Below are positions 51,197 through 61,944 of a stretch of DNA of 64,000 nt, piece after piece. The translations under genes were made by a program, and so were the position numbers. The notes under the pieces are model-generated. The model was not told the DNA's origin. It made no database searches and saw only the letters and a program-made list of their open reading frames with translations. The DNA lies in contig NC_087069.1 of assembly GCF_963678635.1 (NCBI RefSeq), forward strand, positions 2,864,166 to 2,928,165. Reading direction: 5' to 3'. Each line of letters opens with the position of its first letter. Within the stretch, counting starts at the first letter, position 1. The DNA comes from Symsagittifera roscoffensis. Its lineage: Eukaryota; Xenacoelomorpha; Acoela; Convolutidae.

Positions 51197-51320
51197 CTGG
51201 TAACTTGCTTTTAAAAAAAGACTAGAGTAAAACAAATCAGGTCTAAAACTGGACATTCATGACACTAAGTCAAATTGAATAAGAGTTTGTCGCAAATTTG
51301 TGTTGAATAAAATCCAAATA
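51197..51320 (+). other. Third copy of the BEL/Pao leader
   Basis: The leader ends at AAATCCAAATAT, the same base at which the leader of element C stops, and then joins the right-hand Ty3-type element. Confidence 0.6.
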
Positions 51321-51810
51321 TTTTTTTGAAAAAGTGATTGCCTTGAGGATTTTAATAGGTCTAGCTCGGGCAATCCGAAGGCAGACAGGTAACACAGGAA
51401 AATTGAGAAAAAAACTTCCTTCAAAGTTTGTCTGTTTGGTGCAGCACCAAACAGGGAAATTTTTTTCTGTAGAAACAAGTTCGACTATTAGATTGCGATT
51501 AACTAAAGTACAAAACACACACGTTTTTCATTGGAAATAATTTTATTTTTCTTCATTTTTGGTTTTAAATCAATTTTATCAGTTGTTGATTGGATAGTGA
51601 GTACACTATCTTTTAAAAAAATTGATATCATCAGACTGTACTAGCTTCATATCTTTACAACCAATAATCGATCATTTTGAATAAATTGTATATACTCTGA
51701 ACTGTGATGACATACAAGTATTCGTGGTCACTATTTAGGTGAAACTTTTGGAATTCATTGTGTTGTGTTATTATTATCAGTAGTCAAAAATAAGGACAGT
51801 AGCAATCGAA
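51321..51810. other. Leader-like AT-rich DNA before gag of right-hand element
   Basis: No gene is seen. It contains a short palindrome (TTTGTCTGTTTGGTGCAGCACCAAACAG region, about 51425-51455) and AT-rich stretches. Confidence 0.35.
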
Positions 51811-53935
51811 ATGAGTGGATACGCAGTAAGAAATAATAAATCGAAAATGAGTCTAGACGAGTCAAGGATACCTAAACTAATTGATAGCTCTAGGAAATTC
51901 ATACCACAGAAACAAAGAAAAGCAATGAACGACCCTTTTGAGAAAAGGATCGCACTAGCCCGGACCGACAAAGGGCAGAAAGTTTCAGGCGGAATGGTTG
52001 AAACCAGGAGTCAAAAGTCCTAAGAAGGACAAAAGGCAAGGTTAGAAGTAGAGGTCCATCCGCACCCTGCCATAGATGAGAATCGGGAGGGACATGGACC
52101 GGAGGGGAGAGGAAACAGAAGATTGGCGAATGATTCTACTCCTGTAGAACAAGGCCAAGATTTTGCCACTTCCACCGGGACTCTAGACCGAGAAGAGATG
52201 TCGGAACTGTCCGACATCTCTACTGAAAACATGGCGACAACAAGATCACCCACTCTCAACACTTATGATGCATGGAGTGACGGAGAAACCGGCAACGTCC
52301 TCCTCGTTTTCATAAAGTGTGAAGAACACTTTGGGAAACTTCTCTCCCTTTACCATGGCAACGGGCACAGAAGAAGAGGCAGAAACCCAGGAAGATGAGG
52401 AGGACAATGACCAGCAAGATGACTTCGGATCTCAAATGAGCCTCAATAGTTCAACTCAGGAGAATGATGCATACACTAATAGAGAGACTGGCTCTATGGA
52501 CCGACTTGGTGCTGTCAGGACAATAAGCAAGACCACAAATGGATCAGGCCAGTCAGGAGACTTTGTGACCACGACGAATTCGGAAATGCTAACTGGGAAG
52601 CGCGGAAACACAGGGCTATGTAACCCACCAGCGGATCCAGAAGCGGATTATGAAGAGACGTCGAGACAGAGAAATAAGACTCGATTCTCGACCAGCACCA
52701 AGCTACCTGGAACTGATAGGGGGACATCACCACTTGTGACGCCATAAGTGGACAACGGAGCATCAGTCGAAGAAGCTTTGACCAACATAGAGGACAGCAT
52801 AGGAGAACAGAATGAACATATGTTCTTTAGAATGAGTGAACTAGAAAGGACAGTTCACGTCGAGAGAGAAAGCCTGCGGGAAGAGATCAACCGCAACAGA
52901 TAGAAAGTTAGCAGAAGCAAAAAAGCTTGAAGGAGAGAACGAATGAACACTTGGCCAAAAACTTGTCGCAAATGACGAGGGAACCTGAGCAGAGAGAGTT
53001 ACGGTTGAGAAATGACGTGGAGAAGTTGAGAATTTATAAGTGCAGCTTCTTGGGACTCTTGACACAAAGATTGATGCGATGATGGAGAAGCGAACTCAGG
53101 CTATCATGGATAGGTTGATTGGGCTACTAGGAAACAAGAGTGGATCGAAAAATGGGTAAACAAACTCAGGAGAACCAAGCAGGAGACGAGAGTGAACGTC
53201 AAGGATCAACCCAATAGAAGAAGGACATATGGAGCCACTAGAGGAAGGGGTAGTTCATCCAGTTATGCCACAGGGTACAATAATCCACGGGTCCCAAACA
53301 TCAGAAGAAGTTCAAGTGGCAACAGACCGACCTCAAACGAACGACCGACGCAAGACACACATGCGACTGGGAGATGTGGTTCCATGAACTGGAGTCAGGC
53401 GAATCAAGGAAGGAGTCATCCCAGCGCTTCGAACAGGAGAGAAAACCCAGAGCCTCTATCAGAGGGCAATGATGCTCAAGCGGGGCATTCAAGGGGCGCG
53501 ATATCAATGGCCACAGCCTTTGAACCTCTGAACAGGTCCATGGAAACAGTCCTAGCGAGGTTATCTAGAGCCAGTGAATGAAGTGAAAAGTCCAGAAGAG
53601 TTTTTAAGAAACCAAGATGCTATAAAGACAAATGTGATGGCTGCATTGATACCTGGATATTGGTAAGGAAACTGCACTTTGAAGAGGAGGACTTGACAGA
53701 AAGACAAGAATGCTGTGCGCTCACCAGTTACCTGGAAGGGAGAGTACTAAACTGCGTGATGACCAAAAAGCAAAACCAGCGGGACACTGCTGAGAAAAAT
53801 CGTTTTGGCTCAGGATTGCAAGGACATCAAGAGATGATGCGCTTCGAGAAACGGAGGCAACTTAAAGACGAGACGATAGAAAAATTTTTGGATGATTTGG
53901 AAATGCTTAAATCGCAAAGCGGGCGTATGTTCTTG
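51811..53935 (+). pseudogene. Gag of right-hand element, frameshifted
   Basis: The first frame (ATG 51811) ends at 52023 after 'GGMVETRSQKS', which parallels 'NMVSTRSTTE' of the left gag. Further pieces follow in other frames (52123-52398, 52319-52747, 53192-53581). The capsid-like part is recognisable at 53630-53930 ('DGCIDTWILVRKLHF', 'RFGSGLQGHQEMMRFEKR'). The zinc knuckles and protease are absent. Residues 53192-53513 are duplicated in BEL element C. Confidence 0.65.
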
Positions 53936-54015
53936 CGGGGTAGTCATGGCCAAGAAGGGGTAGTCATGGCGGGGTAGTTATGGCCTTGGGCTTGCGGGGT
54001 AGTCATGGCCAAGAA
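53925..54015. repeat. Short GGGGTAGTCATGGC repeats at a deletion junction
   Basis: GCGGGGTAGT(C/T)ATGGCC recurs four times with short spacers between the gag fragment and the RT fragment. One of the copies is the normal RT coding sequence (VVMAKKK), so the others look like filler copied during deletion repair. Confidence 0.6.
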
Positions 54016-54640
54016 GAAGGCTGGACAGCTTAGGTTCTGTGCTACTTTCGTTACCTGAACGCAGTGACAATAAAAGATGCGTACCCGATATCGCGAACAG
54101 ACGAGAGCCTCTCGAAACTTGGCGACGCCAAGTTCTTCAACATATTGGACTTGGGTTCTGTCTTCTAGCGGGTCCCTCTGCGGAAGACGGACGGAGGAAA
54201 GACCGGATTTGCATGTGAATTTGGGTTGTACCAGTGGAAGAGGATGCCCTTTGGCTTGTGCAACGCCACGGCTCTTTCAAAGACTGATGGCTCAAGCTTT
54301 GACCAGAGTAACGAAGAAGTACGTGAACATTGTGATGTGTTACGTAGATGACGTGGTCATAGCAACACCCACCTTGGAAGAACACATTGATCGGCTCGAT
54401 AAGGTCTTTAGTTGCATGAAAAGAGCAGGCTTGAAATGCAAACCATCGAAATGCGAAATTCTTTGGGGTTCAATCAAGTATCTGGAAAGAATGGTAGACA
54501 GGCATGGCGTGAGGCCGGACCCGGAAGCAGTAGAGGCTGTGTTGACATGGAAGGGTACCAGAACGGACACACAACTCATTAGCTTACTAGCGTTTACCAA
54601 TTATTACCGTGAGTTCATAAAAGGATATGCACACAAGGTG
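53995..54640 (+). pseudogene. Reverse transcriptase core of right-hand element
   Basis: It spans from 'VVMAKKKAGQL' through 'DAYPISR', 'PLRKTDGGKTGF' and 'MPFGLCNAT' to the catalytic 'MCYVDDVVIATP' (about 54337-54372) and 'KCKPSKCEIL', ending in the thumb region 'NYYREFIKGYAHKV'. There is a frameshift near 54060, a TAG at about 54169-54171 and a frameshift near 54275. It is Ty3/gypsy type by its 'F-G-L-C-N-A' and 'Y-V-D-D' motifs. This is the portion that the left element has lost. It then fuses in frame to the extra protein. Confidence 0.75.
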
Positions 54641-57373
54641 GACCAGGCCAGGCTAACCACGGACGGCATCCACTTCGACAGTATTGAAGGACAAGCTTGG
54701 TTGAATCGAGTCTTCCAAGAGCGGTTGGACGAGCTGGAAGCAGAACTCTTTGACACAGGAGTGCTCAAGGAAGAAGAAACAGTGAGTGACGCGGTGATTA
54801 CCACCTTTGTGCCTCCTAGCTTGGAAACACGCTTGGGTACGGTCCCGGCCGTCACGAACTACAGGCAACAAAGCTCCAGCGAACCAGGTCAAAGGACAGA
54901 CGTACAGGATCGATTGGGAGAAGCGCCGATGAGGAGGACCATTCATTCTAGGAGAAGAATAGGACCTGTCAACCCAATCGAAGAGACAGCCGGCACGTCT
55001 AGATCGGACACTAGATCGGAGACGACAAGTATCAGTCGAGAGGAGATACGCCCAGATAGAGGCTCGTTGATGTGGTCAAGGCCCATACCATCTCCCTGGC
55101 ATGTGTACAAGGACGAACTAATGAAGCTGGATCTCCAGAGAGTAAGCTTCATCGAAGATGCAAGGAGGATGCTGAATGGAGCGATGCTATCCGTCAGCAG
55201 ATTGTACTCGATAACCGGCGTAGACTGGTTGATAGCCGCTAGCATAAATTTCAGCTCCACGACGGCCTTAAGATTTGCTGACTTGGAGGGACTGCCATCT
55301 AACAACACGATGGGACCAGTGAATGCGAGACCGTTGCAAGATGTGAGACTGAATCATGATGAGGAGAATCGTGAAGAGAGACCAGGAAGGTTCCTGACGA
55401 CGAGTGCGCCGATTGGACAACACGTGAAGACATTCAGGCAGCTGACGACACCACCTGGTCATGTGAAGGAAAGAGAGTACCCAAAACTAGTGAACCAAGA
55501 CGGTGATGCCCAGAGATATGGCGGATTGACAGCGATAAAGAAAGATGAAACCATCTTCGCTGCCTGTGATAAAGCAGAGATGAGGAAGGCCAAGATTATG
55601 GTAGTAGCGAATTCAGAGTTCGTATATACCTCCAAGTCTTTGTTTTGGCCTGACGTCATAATGTTGGCAGCGGTCGACCTGGACCTACTGCAATCAGTAT
55701 CTTTGGCTATAGGGGTACAAAGGCAGACGGACATGAACCCAATTACGATTGTGTTTGCTGGTATCAATGACCATCTACACAGTAGAGGTTTTCTGAGCAG
55801 ACTCAGAGATCCTACAACAGCAGAAAACGAAGTATGGCCAGCGATAAAAGACATCCATGAGTCGATGGGTGAAGTGGTGGATGCGACGAAGGAGGGGTCA
55901 TTCAATAAAGTGGCACTGAGAGTAGTATTCGCGTTGTCTCCGGGATATGCACATCTCCCGGATGGACTGAAATTCGTGTCTGCAATTGTGGCCTTACTCT
56001 CGGAAGGAAAATATGATGCGATCATATCAGCCCCGAATCGCATGATAGAAATGGAGGACCTGAGGCCACTTAAGGCTGAACTGCCTGCAGTATGGTCAGA
56101 TATCTCAAACGCGATGAGAGGATTCAAGGACCACGCGCTACACATGTTAGTGTTGGACGAAGTGCTGTGGTTGGAACTGTCCAATTTCAGTCGACAACTC
56201 AAACTGAAACCGGGAATAGACGACGACCATCGAGTGATCACGGCAATTTCCAACGACTTATGGTTCCGAGCAATGGAAGTGGCAGGTGAAGATACAAGAA
56301 GAAAAAATTCACTAGAGACGAGAGCTCATCTGGAGGCGATGGTTCTGACAACCAAGCCGGAAGCCAACCAGTGGCTACACCTGAACCCTAGAGTAGCGGC
56401 ATTGGGTGCAGATGCTTTTGAGCAAGGCCCCGTGATGATCACGAAGATACATGCCTACTTGTTGAAGGCGGTGAACCTGGCGGAAAATGCCGGAGAAAAG
56501 ACCGCTGAGTTTGTAAACAGAATGTGTCAGATTACTCTGGAAACCTTCTGGACCCAGGTAGTGAAAGGACAGGAGGGCTTTGAAAGGACAGACAGCATGC
56601 TAGAAGGGTTGGGAGCCGGATGGACCGCGTCCTTCTTGGCGAAAGTTTACCCGAAAGTCTCGCACTATTTGATAAAGGAATTCCTCCAAGCAGTAGTGAG
56701 AGTATCGATAGTGGAACTAATAGCCTTGTTCGTGACATTCAGAGCGGAGAGTTTCGTGAAAGGACCGGCGATGCTGCTCACCGATGGAATTCAGAATCTG
56801 CGGCTAGACGGACTTCTGACATTGATTGCAATTACCCACGGAAACTTGGGAGGACTAATGAAACTGGCACGTTGTCCAGAGCAGATGAAACAGAGAGTGA
56901 GGAACTTGGATATGAAGAAATCCACGGACTCGTGGAACAAGATAAGAGACCTGAGACACACTCTTATCCAGTATCTCTTACAACAAAATCGCTTTGGAAC
57001 GGGAGAAGACGAGATGATTGACAGAGAGGAGGATGTTAGACGACATGTTAGAGGCATGCCGCTGTTAACTGATCTGAGTTTGGCTATGAGAACCGATCCC
57101 TTGGCGCTGATCAGAGGAGTCACGGAGTTCGTGACAGTGATCTATGGACCAGCAGTCACGTTTGCGTTCCCTGACGTTAAAGTGGAAGCATATAGGAGGT
57201 CGATGCTGCACCTGAACCTCATATCGGCAGTGGACGGTAGTACACTGAACTGGTGTGAGCAGCACACATTACGGGAGCTCATGAGTGAAGATCTGTTATT
57301 TGCGAAAATATCGGAGCCAGAGATGACAGTCATCAATTTTGACGATCACTTCCGTGATCGCATGGGAATGTAG
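54641..57373 (+). CDS. Extra polyprotein of right-hand element: SGNH-like C-terminal part continuing into the middle segment
   Basis: It is open in frame from the RT fragment. It begins at block V of the first SGNH domain ('TDGIHFDSIEG'), so blocks I and III are deleted. The second SGNH-like region is present: 'ANSEF' (about 55606), 'FAGINDHLHSRG' (about 55756) and 'IDDDHRVI' (about 56218). The frame then runs without interruption across the point where the left element switches frame, into 'GMPLLTDLSLAMRTDP' and on to 'ISAVDGSTLNWC'. This shows that the two left-hand frames were one. It stops at TAG 57371-57373. Confidence 0.7.
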   Translation, partial: DQARLTTDGIHFDSIEGQAWLNRVFQERLDELEAELFDTGVLKEEETVSDAVITTFVPPSLETRLGTVPAVTNYRQQSSSEPGQRTDVQDRLGEAPMRRTIHSRRRIGPVNPIEETAGTSRSDTRSETTSISREEIRPDRGSLMWSRPIPSPWHVYKDELMKLDLQRVSFIEDARRMLNGAMLSVSRLYSITGVDWLIAASINFSSTTALRFADLEGLPSNNTMGPVNARPLQDVRLNHDEENREERPGRFLTTSAPIGQHVKTFRQLTTPPGHVKEREYPKLVNQDGDAQRYGGLTAIKKDETIFAACDKAEMRKAKIMVVANSEFVYTSKSLFWPDVIMLAAVDLDLLQSVSLAIGVQRQTDMNPITIVFAGINDHLHSRGFLSRLRDPTTAENEVWPAIKDIHESMGEVVDATKEGSFNKVALRVVFALSPGYAHLPDGLKFVSAIVALLSEGKYDAIISAPNRMIEMEDLRPLKAELPAVWSDISNAMRGFKDHALHMLVLDEVLWLELSNFSRQLKLKPGIDDDHRVITAISNDLWFRAMEVAGEDTRRKNSLETRAHLEAMVLTTKPEANQWLHLNPRVAALGADAFEQGPVMITKIHAYLLKAVNLAENAGEKTAEFVNRMCQITLETFWTQVVKGQEGFERTDSMLEGLGAGWTASFLAKVYPKVSHYLIKEFLQAVVRVSIVELIALFVTFRAESFVKGPAMLLTDGIQNLRLDGLLTLIAITHGNLGGLMKLARCPEQMKQRVRNLDMKKSTDSWNKIRDLRHTLIQYLLQQNRFGTGEDEMIDREEDVRRHVRGMPLLTDLSLAMRTDPLALIRGVTEFVTVIYGPAVTFAFPDVKVEAYRRSMLHLNLISAVDGSTLNWCEQHTLRELMSEDLLFAKISEPEMTVINFDDHFRDRMGM

Positions 57374-57807
57374 AAAGAGGACCCATCGAGGTGTTTCCAA
57401 AGCTTTGGAATCTGAGACCCTATGATAAAACGAATGGTGAAATAACCAGAGTGCCTCGTCTCAGTGCAGCATATCACAAAGTGAGAGAAGAGACGAATGA
57501 CTGGGGCGATTACAAGAAGCTGCCGGAGGCAATCCCTGAATTCCCTCTGATAAGAAGGATGTTGCTCGGAGCAGTCTCCGTGGTACAAACTCCTAGGTTG
57601 AGAGCATTCGAAACCAATTAAAGGAGAGTAGGGAATTTCGTGGGAACGATGGATCCATACTTTGTAGGGAGAAATGCCGCCGTGTTATAATACACACGAT
57701 TTGCATACACGGATCAAGCGACGAGAAGGCGAATAAGCAACGCCGCTACTCCCAAGCCTGGAAGATTTGATGAGGAATGGAAGGGATTAGGCTTAGCTCC
57801 GATGTGA
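57374..57807 (+). pseudogene. Middle segment of extra polyprotein, frameshifted stretch
   Basis: After a frame change it reads 'PIEVFPKLWNL' and 'EFPLIRRMLLG', matching the left element at about 23770-23950. Further stops at about 57619, 57687 and 57805 break it before the next long frame. Confidence 0.6.
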
Positions 57808-60303
57808 ATGAGAGGCAGGACCGAATTGCCTGAAGCCTCATTAAACCTGACTAGTGTAAAACAGGAGATGAAAGTGGGAGGAGTACTGCAGACAAGAACC
57901 TTCCTAGCACCCTTCGGCAGCGAAGAAATCAAAGTGGTCCATGGAGAAGAGGAAGATAAATCGGCCGGTACATTGCTCATACCGAGATTCCAGGAAGAAG
58001 CCGTCAATGACGAACAAGGACCATCGAGCCCGAACAAAGATAAGTCAGAAGGAGATGACGGACAGGGTGGAAGCCGTCAAACCGAAGAACCCATGCAACA
58101 AGATCAAGCTGGTGGAGTAGACGACAGGGCATCGACAGGAGGAACATCCAGCCTGGATTTCAATATCTTCAGTGATCTTGAGAACAATGCAGATACGTTG
58201 GAAACGACTGAGCCAGCGGATGAAGGCATCTCGACACTGGAGCCTCCGTCAGCCTTTATGGAAATGAAACGGAATTTGCCGGAGAGCAGCTCTCCTGGCA
58301 ATTCAAGAAATAACGACCAGAGAATCCTCATGGAATCACCTCGGAGGAGAAGAATAGAGGCCTCAGCCAGAGTACCTTTCTTGGGAACGCTGCCCGAAGA
58401 AGAATGGGAAGTACATCACCGCGACCACGAGAGTAGGACGGGATGCAAACTGGACAGAGTGGCGTTTTTGAAAGAAGTCTGGACCGTGGTTCAAAGCTAT
58501 GGGACCCAGTCTATCCTGAAAACGGGTCTCAACCAACCCTTGATGAGAGAAGTACTTGACAAGCTTGATGAGTGTGAAGGGAGACTGAGTGAGTTGTTGA
58601 TCGACTCAGCCACTGATGAAAGTGAAGCGAATTCTCCCATCAAGATGACACCGCAGGACGATGAAGGAGAGGTGGTGTATCTGTCAAGAACCAGGAGAGG
58701 GACGATGCGATCAAAATTGGTGATTGATAAAACCAATGCGATGAAAATGAAGTTAGGCAGCAGAGTGATGCCGAGGAGAGTTGGAAAGACGAAAGTGGAT
58801 TCAGAAATATCGATGAAAGCTGGTAACTCAGCGAAAAGGAAACGAGTTGAGGAGGTCATGGATTTGGGGCAAGGTGATTATCAATTGTCTGGCACAGATA
58901 AAATATTAACTGATATAGCAATGGTGCCACCCATTCTCATGGCGGGGATAAAGTCAACCGGTTATAAATCCAAAAGGAGTGACCGCACTCTGACTGGAGC
59001 ATTCTTGGAAATGGAAATACTCAGCCAATGTGGAGAGAGCAAAATGAAAGACTTCAAGCCATCTCCCATGAATCATGGAAAGGGAAGTGTCGCAGGACAA
59101 CTAACTCCAGTAGAATACAACCGATTAACAGTATCGGAGACTGTGTCGATAGATGAACCCACCGGTGGATACATGGAGATATTAGAATACCGAAACTCGG
59201 CTAGAGGGTATGTAATGGCCCTGGAAGACGAAAAAGCCATGGAGGGTTATCTGGAAACGATGTTGCAAGGCACCACCCTCAAGCAGAAGGCGTACGGGAC
59301 TTTGGCGTCGTCTGACATTCAGGCACAAACGATAGAGCAGTTGGTGAGCCTTCCATGGAAAGCAGTAGTATTAAAGTATTTCGAGGAAGAAATGAGGACT
59401 ACGCCAAGAATACATGCTCTCGTGGCAGTACCTTACGTAAGAACAGAGTTACAACTCAGGTTCGCCTGGTGCATGATGGGACTGACTCGCGAAGAATATG
59501 ATTCAGAAGAAAGGAAGAGATCAAAAGAAGAAAAGGTTTTCCTTTTGACGAATTTGAGGGATCTGATAGTCCAGGAGGAAGCAGCAGTAGCGTGTGCGAA
59601 GCGGAGAGACGCTCTCTGTTTCATTCGATTCCTGATAGAGCAGATTTCAGTACCTGCATTAAACACTTGTGTTAAAATGTTGAGGGATGGCAATGAGCGA
59701 ACGAAAGCCCTATTCTTGCTAGCACTGCTGGATATGCGGCAAAGTAAACCGATGAGGGTGAACGTGAAAGAACCTGAGGAATTGGAACCCATGAAAAAGA
59801 TAGACGAAATCAGGAGATTCTCAAACAAGGAGCTGAGACTCACTAAAGAATCTATGGGAGCATTGCCGAAATCCAGTGAATACTGTGGACCGATCAAGAA
59901 GAAATCGTATAGCTACGTATCCGGGATCATAGGGATAGCGTACAATCCTTTCCTGAGTGAAGACATACCCGATTGTTTCTTCGATTATGAGCAGGCGGTG
60001 TTGCTAAGATTCTGGACGTCCAGAATTGTAACGATTAAGAGCGTTAACAATCCACAGGCCAAATTGGGACTGGTCTTGGAAGAAGAGGTGACTGCACCTT
60101 CAGTACCAAAAACCGACAAAAGAGTGGAGTTTGGGTTGGGATTCTCAGATGAATTACTGAGAACGAGCTTGATGGCAGTGTGGGAATTGATGAGGCCATC
60201 ATGGTGTCCTAGTCCCAACGCTGACTCAATATTACGGGCGACGCAAGACGTACAGAGGGAACTGAATGCAGACTGTAACCTGCGTGACCTCAACATCATA
60301 TAA
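57808..60303 (+). CDS. Extra polyprotein, middle segment of right-hand element (831 codons)
   Basis: Acidic, low-complexity N-terminal half, then a conserved half with 'ARRKDATCFLRW'-type (here 'AKRRDALCFIRF') and 'SYVSGIIGIAYNPFL' blocks, ending near 'ELMRPSWCPSPNA'. These parallel the left frame at about 21100-22000. No known domain. The start (ATG 57808) is probably only the first Met after an upstream lesion. Confidence 0.65.
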   Translation: MRGRTELPEASLNLTSVKQEMKVGGVLQTRTFLAPFGSEEIKVVHGEEEDKSAGTLLIPRFQEEAVNDEQGPSSPNKDKSEGDDGQGGSRQTEEPMQQDQAGGVDDRASTGGTSSLDFNIFSDLENNADTLETTEPADEGISTLEPPSAFMEMKRNLPESSSPGNSRNNDQRILMESPRRRRIEASARVPFLGTLPEEEWEVHHRDHESRTGCKLDRVAFLKEVWTVVQSYGTQSILKTGLNQPLMREVLDKLDECEGRLSELLIDSATDESEANSPIKMTPQDDEGEVVYLSRTRRGTMRSKLVIDKTNAMKMKLGSRVMPRRVGKTKVDSEISMKAGNSAKRKRVEEVMDLGQGDYQLSGTDKILTDIAMVPPILMAGIKSTGYKSKRSDRTLTGAFLEMEILSQCGESKMKDFKPSPMNHGKGSVAGQLTPVEYNRLTVSETVSIDEPTGGYMEILEYRNSARGYVMALEDEKAMEGYLETMLQGTTLKQKAYGTLASSDIQAQTIEQLVSLPWKAVVLKYFEEEMRTTPRIHALVAVPYVRTELQLRFAWCMMGLTREEYDSEERKRSKEEKVFLLTNLRDLIVQEEAAVACAKRRDALCFIRFLIEQISVPALNTCVKMLRDGNERTKALFLLALLDMRQSKPMRVNVKEPEELEPMKKIDEIRRFSNKELRLTKESMGALPKSSEYCGPIKKKSYSYVSGIIGIAYNPFLSEDIPDCFFDYEQAVLLRFWTSRIVTIKSVNNPQAKLGLVLEEEVTAPSVPKTDKRVEFGLGFSDELLRTSLMAVWELMRPSWCPSPNADSILRATQDVQRELNADCNLRDLNII

Positions 60304-61424
60304 ATTGTGATGATAACAGCCTCTAAGAGCAACGGAGAAGATAAAGTGGAGTTGCCTGGCTGGGGACCAGAAGACTGGGTCAAACCTGGTAGCTGTCTGG
60401 CGGAAGTCTGTGGACTGGAGGGTCACGTTTGTGGAGGTCTAGACTGTGTGAAGACCCTGGAGAAACAACACAAGCAATTGACGGTATTGTTTGGAAACGT
60501 AGTGATGAAAGCTAGAACAGAAACGGAACTGATACAGATTGCCATGGAGGAACCGATGTGAATCTAGTGACTGCACTAGGATTCTACAGTATGTTTGGTT
60601 CATTAGAGTCACTATTGAATCTGGAACAGAAACATGAGATGGTCACAGCCATCAGTTTAGAAGTATTCCCAGGAGTTCTGCAGACTGAGCAGAAATACAT
60701 AGGAAAATGGAGGGAAGCAATCGAGACGGAAATGAACATCAGACACAGCGAGACTTATTGTAGACCATCAGAAGCACGATATTTGGTGGGTTCAACTTTG
60801 GCTCCAATGTGCAAGAGCAGATACCCTGTACATTTTGTAGCTGTGGACGTGAAGAGTACAAGAACGATTGTGGATAAAGCCTTTTCAGTGCCGAAGTGTG
60901 TGAGACTGGCGAGAAGGTCCCAAAAGTCTTACGAGTTACTATGTAAGATGTTCTCAGCAGTTCCAGAGAGAACCAAAGAAGAATTGGAGTCGATACTAGG
61001 AAAGAAGTTCATGCGATATGTGAGCGGGAACTTCAGTGACTTCGAGAGACAGAAACAGAGAGAATCAACTGTCACAGATTACAATGCAGTAGATGAGAAT
61101 GATGAAGTCCACCGAGTGATGATGGAAGTAGAACCATTGCTGGAAGCTTCGGGAAACCGTAATTGGAGGAGCATCATGTTGACGCATGACGAGTTTCCTT
61201 GCCACTGCTTGCTGAGACCTGGTGGTATCCCAAGCGTAGTAATCTGATGTTGATTTGGGACTCTGGAGAGCTGCTCTCCATGGGTTTACCAGATTCATCA
61301 CAGCCCGTAACAATAGTGATAGTGGGAGTTATGATGGCGATACGATGGCTGGAAGCTCAAGTGAGAGAAAATAATAGACAGGAGGCACCAACGAGAGAAC
61401 AGTTGCGGAAATTAGTTGTCTAAA
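60304..61424 (+). pseudogene. Extra polyprotein, Cys/His cluster and following segment
   Basis: Three successive frames. The first carries CLAEVCGLEGHVCGGLDC (60393-60446), with spacing C-x4-C-x4-H-x-C-x4-C identical to the left element. The second (60558-61247) contains 'VDKAFSVPKCVRLARR' and 'LEASGNRNWRSI'. The third (to 61424) contains 'LLSMGLPDSSQPVTI' followed by 'MMAIRWLEAQ', where the aligned left frame has a TAG in place of the Trp codon. Confidence 0.65.
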
Positions 61425-61437
61425 AGATTTAGATCTT

Positions 61438-61944
61438 TTTGAGACAATGTGCAAAGTTCTAAACATTCCGATGGAAGTGAAGAAGATATGGGCAAGAAAA
61501 CGATTGATGCCATGGTTCAGAGCTAACATGACTGCATGGTTGTACGAGTATGCGAAAAAGCATATGTCGAAGCATGGCAGAGTGTACAGTGAATATCAGC
61601 TGGACATTGGAGCAGGAGCTTTCAAGAGAGCTCTCGTGACTCATCGGAATGCAGTGACCACCGCTGTGAAAAGAATTTCCAGGACAAGTGAACGTAGTGG
61701 AAAGGAGAAGGCAGAGATGTTAAAGGATGATTTGGAGAGAAACGTGACGTTGTGTCTCCACAACAGCTTCTGCAGGAACAGAGAATCTAACGTGGATCCC
61801 CTACCTTGCTGCAAACAGAGGGTAGAAGAGCAGAAGTGTTGGAGGACGGCTTCCAGCAGCGTCAGGATAGCTAACGACGTGTTACAAGATACGGAGACTG
61901 AGAGTGCAGAGTCAGTATCACAGGAGGAAGAAATGGAGCATTGA
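61438..61944 (+). CDS. C-terminal segment of extra polyprotein, right-hand element
   Basis: About 168 codons including 'MPWFRANMTAWLY', 'LVTHRNAVTT' and 'NVTLCLHNSFCRNRES', all paralleled in the left element at 19369-19911. The tail is acidic. It is separated from the previous frame by a stop at 61422-61424. Confidence 0.65.
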   Translation, partial: FETMCKVLNIPMEVKKIWARKRLMPWFRANMTAWLYEYAKKHMSKHGRVYSEYQLDIGAGAFKRALVTHRNAVTTAVKRISRTSERSGKEKAEMLKDDLERNVTLCLHNSFCRNRESNVDPLPCCKQRVEEQKCWRTASSSVRIANDVLQDTETESAESVSQEEEMEH

